Shown here piece after piece: positions 63,097 through 64,000 of a DNA stretch of 64,000 nucleotides. Below the pieces are notes generated by a model. The model worked only from the letters and a program-made list of their open reading frames with translations, ran no database searches and was not told the DNA's origin. A program made the position numbers and the translations under genes. Position 1 is the stretch's first letter; each line of letters starts with the position of its first letter. Location of the stretch: the NCBI GenBank assembly GCA_028285265.1, contig JANQPX010000069.1, positions 186,001-250,000 of the forward strand, in the 5' to 3' direction. This stretch comes from Geminicoccaceae bacterium. GTDB lineage: Bacteria; Pseudomonadota; Alphaproteobacteria; Geminicoccales; Geminicoccaceae.

Positions 63097-64000
63097 AGCG
63101 ATAGCTGTCGACAAGCTTGTCGGCGATGGGCTGGAGCCTTTCGAACCGATCGAAGCCGATCAGGACATATTGGTAGGCCTCATCCTTCCAGTCGACGAGA
63201 TTGAGGTCATCGCCATTTCGGCTCTCGGTCGGAGATTGCTCCTGGCCGCCAGGATTGGGCATGAAGCAGAAACCCGTCAGCCGGCCAAGGCGGTCGTGAT
63301 AGGCGAGCTGGGCGACGGGCATGCCGTTGACGAAAAACAGGCGGCCACCGATGAACCTCAGATCATGATCGGTCAGATCGGGGACGGTGACCGCGCGATC
63401 GAGGCTTCGGCTCAGCCAGGTCAGAAGAGGGCCGATCTGGTCGGCTCTGAATTCCACCTCTTTCATGCTGCCGGCATAGCCGCGGTGATAGCCGGCGATC
63501 TGATTGAGCCAGCTGGCTCGTTCAGTCAGCGAGGCCAGCTGCTGCTCGGTTGTGATTAGCGTGCGGTTTCGGGCGGCAAGTTGTTGTGTAAGCCGGTTCT
63601 GGCCTGCTTCGAGTTCGGCGATTTCTTTTTGAGCGGCATCGAGGTCGGACTCTGCCTCGGCTCGGCTGGCGTAGATGCTGTCGAGTTCGGCGGTCAGTCG
63701 CTGGATCTCTGTATTGGCCTCGTCCTGTCGCGTCGCCTGGGTTTCGGCCAGCTGGCGCAATTCCTGATCGAGGCCGGCGATCTTCGTCGACAATTGCTCA
63801 CGCTCGGCCTCCAGGTCGGCGACGATGCTCTTGCTGTCCGTAAGCTTTTCTTCTGCTGTCGCCCGTGCAGCACTGGCATCAGCGAGCTGTCGCTCCAACG
63901 CTTCGATCTCGTCGGTCAGCAACGACTCTTGCTCTGACGCCTTCGCTGCAGAATCTGATGCGGTCTGCAGGGCGACAGCCAGCTGTTGCTGCAGGTCGCT
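63086..64000 (-). CDS. Coiled-coil protein with C-terminal anti-sigma-like domain (partial)
   Basis: The frame is open to the window edge and covers at least 304 residues; the true start is outside. About 160 residues are a coiled coil of heptads rich in Glu, Ala, Gln (EIEALERQLADASAARATAEE, QELRQLAETQATRQDEANTE, AQKEIAELEAGQNRL). The last 145 residues (NQIAGYHRGYAGSMKEVEFRADQIGPLLTWL, VPDLTDHDLRFIGGRLFFVNGMPVAQLAYHDRLG, DEAYQYVLIGFD) resemble the extracytoplasmic domain of anti-sigma factors such as the RsiW-like transmembrane regulators. Its stop overlaps the start of the TraF gene, so the two are coupled. Confidence 0.65.
   Translation of the reverse strand, partial: SDLQQQLAVALQTASDSAAKASEQESLLTDEIEALERQLADASAARATAEEKLTDSKSIVADLEAEREQLSTKIAGLDQELRQLAETQATRQDEANTEIQRLTAELDSIYASRAEAESDLDAAQKEIAELEAGQNRLTQQLAARNRTLITTEQQLASLTERASWLNQIAGYHRGYAGSMKEVEFRADQIGPLLTWLSRSLDRAVTVPDLTDHDLRFIGGRLFFVNGMPVAQLAYHDRLGRLTGFCFMPNPGGQEQSPTESRNGDDLNLVDWKDEAYQYVLIGFDRFERLQPIADKLVDSYRYET

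Noticed and set aside
1-64000. CRISPR array
   Set aside because: No set of regularly spaced direct repeats was seen; the only tandem repeat is the 12-mer pair at 56849-56872.

Overview
The window looks like a chromosome segment of a marine-type alphaproteobacterium. I infer this from the DMSP demethylase dmdA beside an acuI-type reductase, rhizobial-style cyanuric acid/biuret genes, an alphaproteobacterial tRNA-Val fragment, moderate-to-high GC and many TTG/GTG starts. The species cannot be named from the sequence alone. All function calls are by reading motifs and family resemblance; no database search was run.

Layout. 0-5.5 kb: tail of a small regulator, then a leftward cluster dmdA - acyl-CoA ligase - acuI for dimethylsulfoniopropionate (DMSP) use, with a divergent LysR regulator. 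5.5-19 kb: loosely packed and partly decayed. It holds an ICE-type DUF1845 protein, a DM13 protein, an OsmC protein, an orphan response regulator, an O-acyltransferase whose N-terminus lacks a normal start codon, a frameshifted rraA-like gene, a hexapeptide acetyltransferase, a prolyl oligopeptidase and an AraC regulator. 19-24 kb: a four-gene lipid cluster of a secreted protein, a SYLF lipoprotein, a fatty-acid alpha-dioxygenase-like haem protein and a cNMP-binding patatin phospholipase. 24-28 kb: amidotransferase, secreted 5'-nucleotidase, DUF2927 lipoprotein.

28.4-45.3 kb: one long, tightly coupled operon behind a divergent LysR gene. It encodes a dipeptide-type ABC importer, allophanate hydrolase (atzF), a BMP/nucleoside-type ABC importer, a formamidase (amiF), biuret hydrolase (biuH), a second isochorismatase-like hydrolase, a cupin and cyanuric acid amidohydrolase (atzD). 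Together these can take cyanuric acid through biuret and allophanate to ammonia and CO2.

45.7-64 kb: a mobile, mosaic region. A P4-type integrase lies beside a tRNA-Ser-like 3' end. It is followed by a unit of three exported caspase-like proteins (two fused to peptidoglycan-binding and FGE-fold domains, one fused to peptidoglycan-binding and a TRAP-transporter solute-binding domain), a 69-residue membrane protein, and a solute-binding-protein/alpha-beta-hydrolase fusion split by one frameshift. A tRNA-Val 3' fragment with a tandem 12-bp repeat marks another integration scar. Next come a complete IS66-family element with an 8-bp target duplication and a frameshifted tnpC, a higBA module whose antitoxin carries a TPR domain, a pentapeptide-repeat membrane protein, a TraF-type peptidase and a coiled-coil protein cut by the window end.

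The strongest candidate for an undescribed system is the exported caspase/FGE/TRAP-binding-protein unit at 47.1-56.7 kb. The alpha-dioxygenase/phospholipase operon at 19-24 kb is the second.
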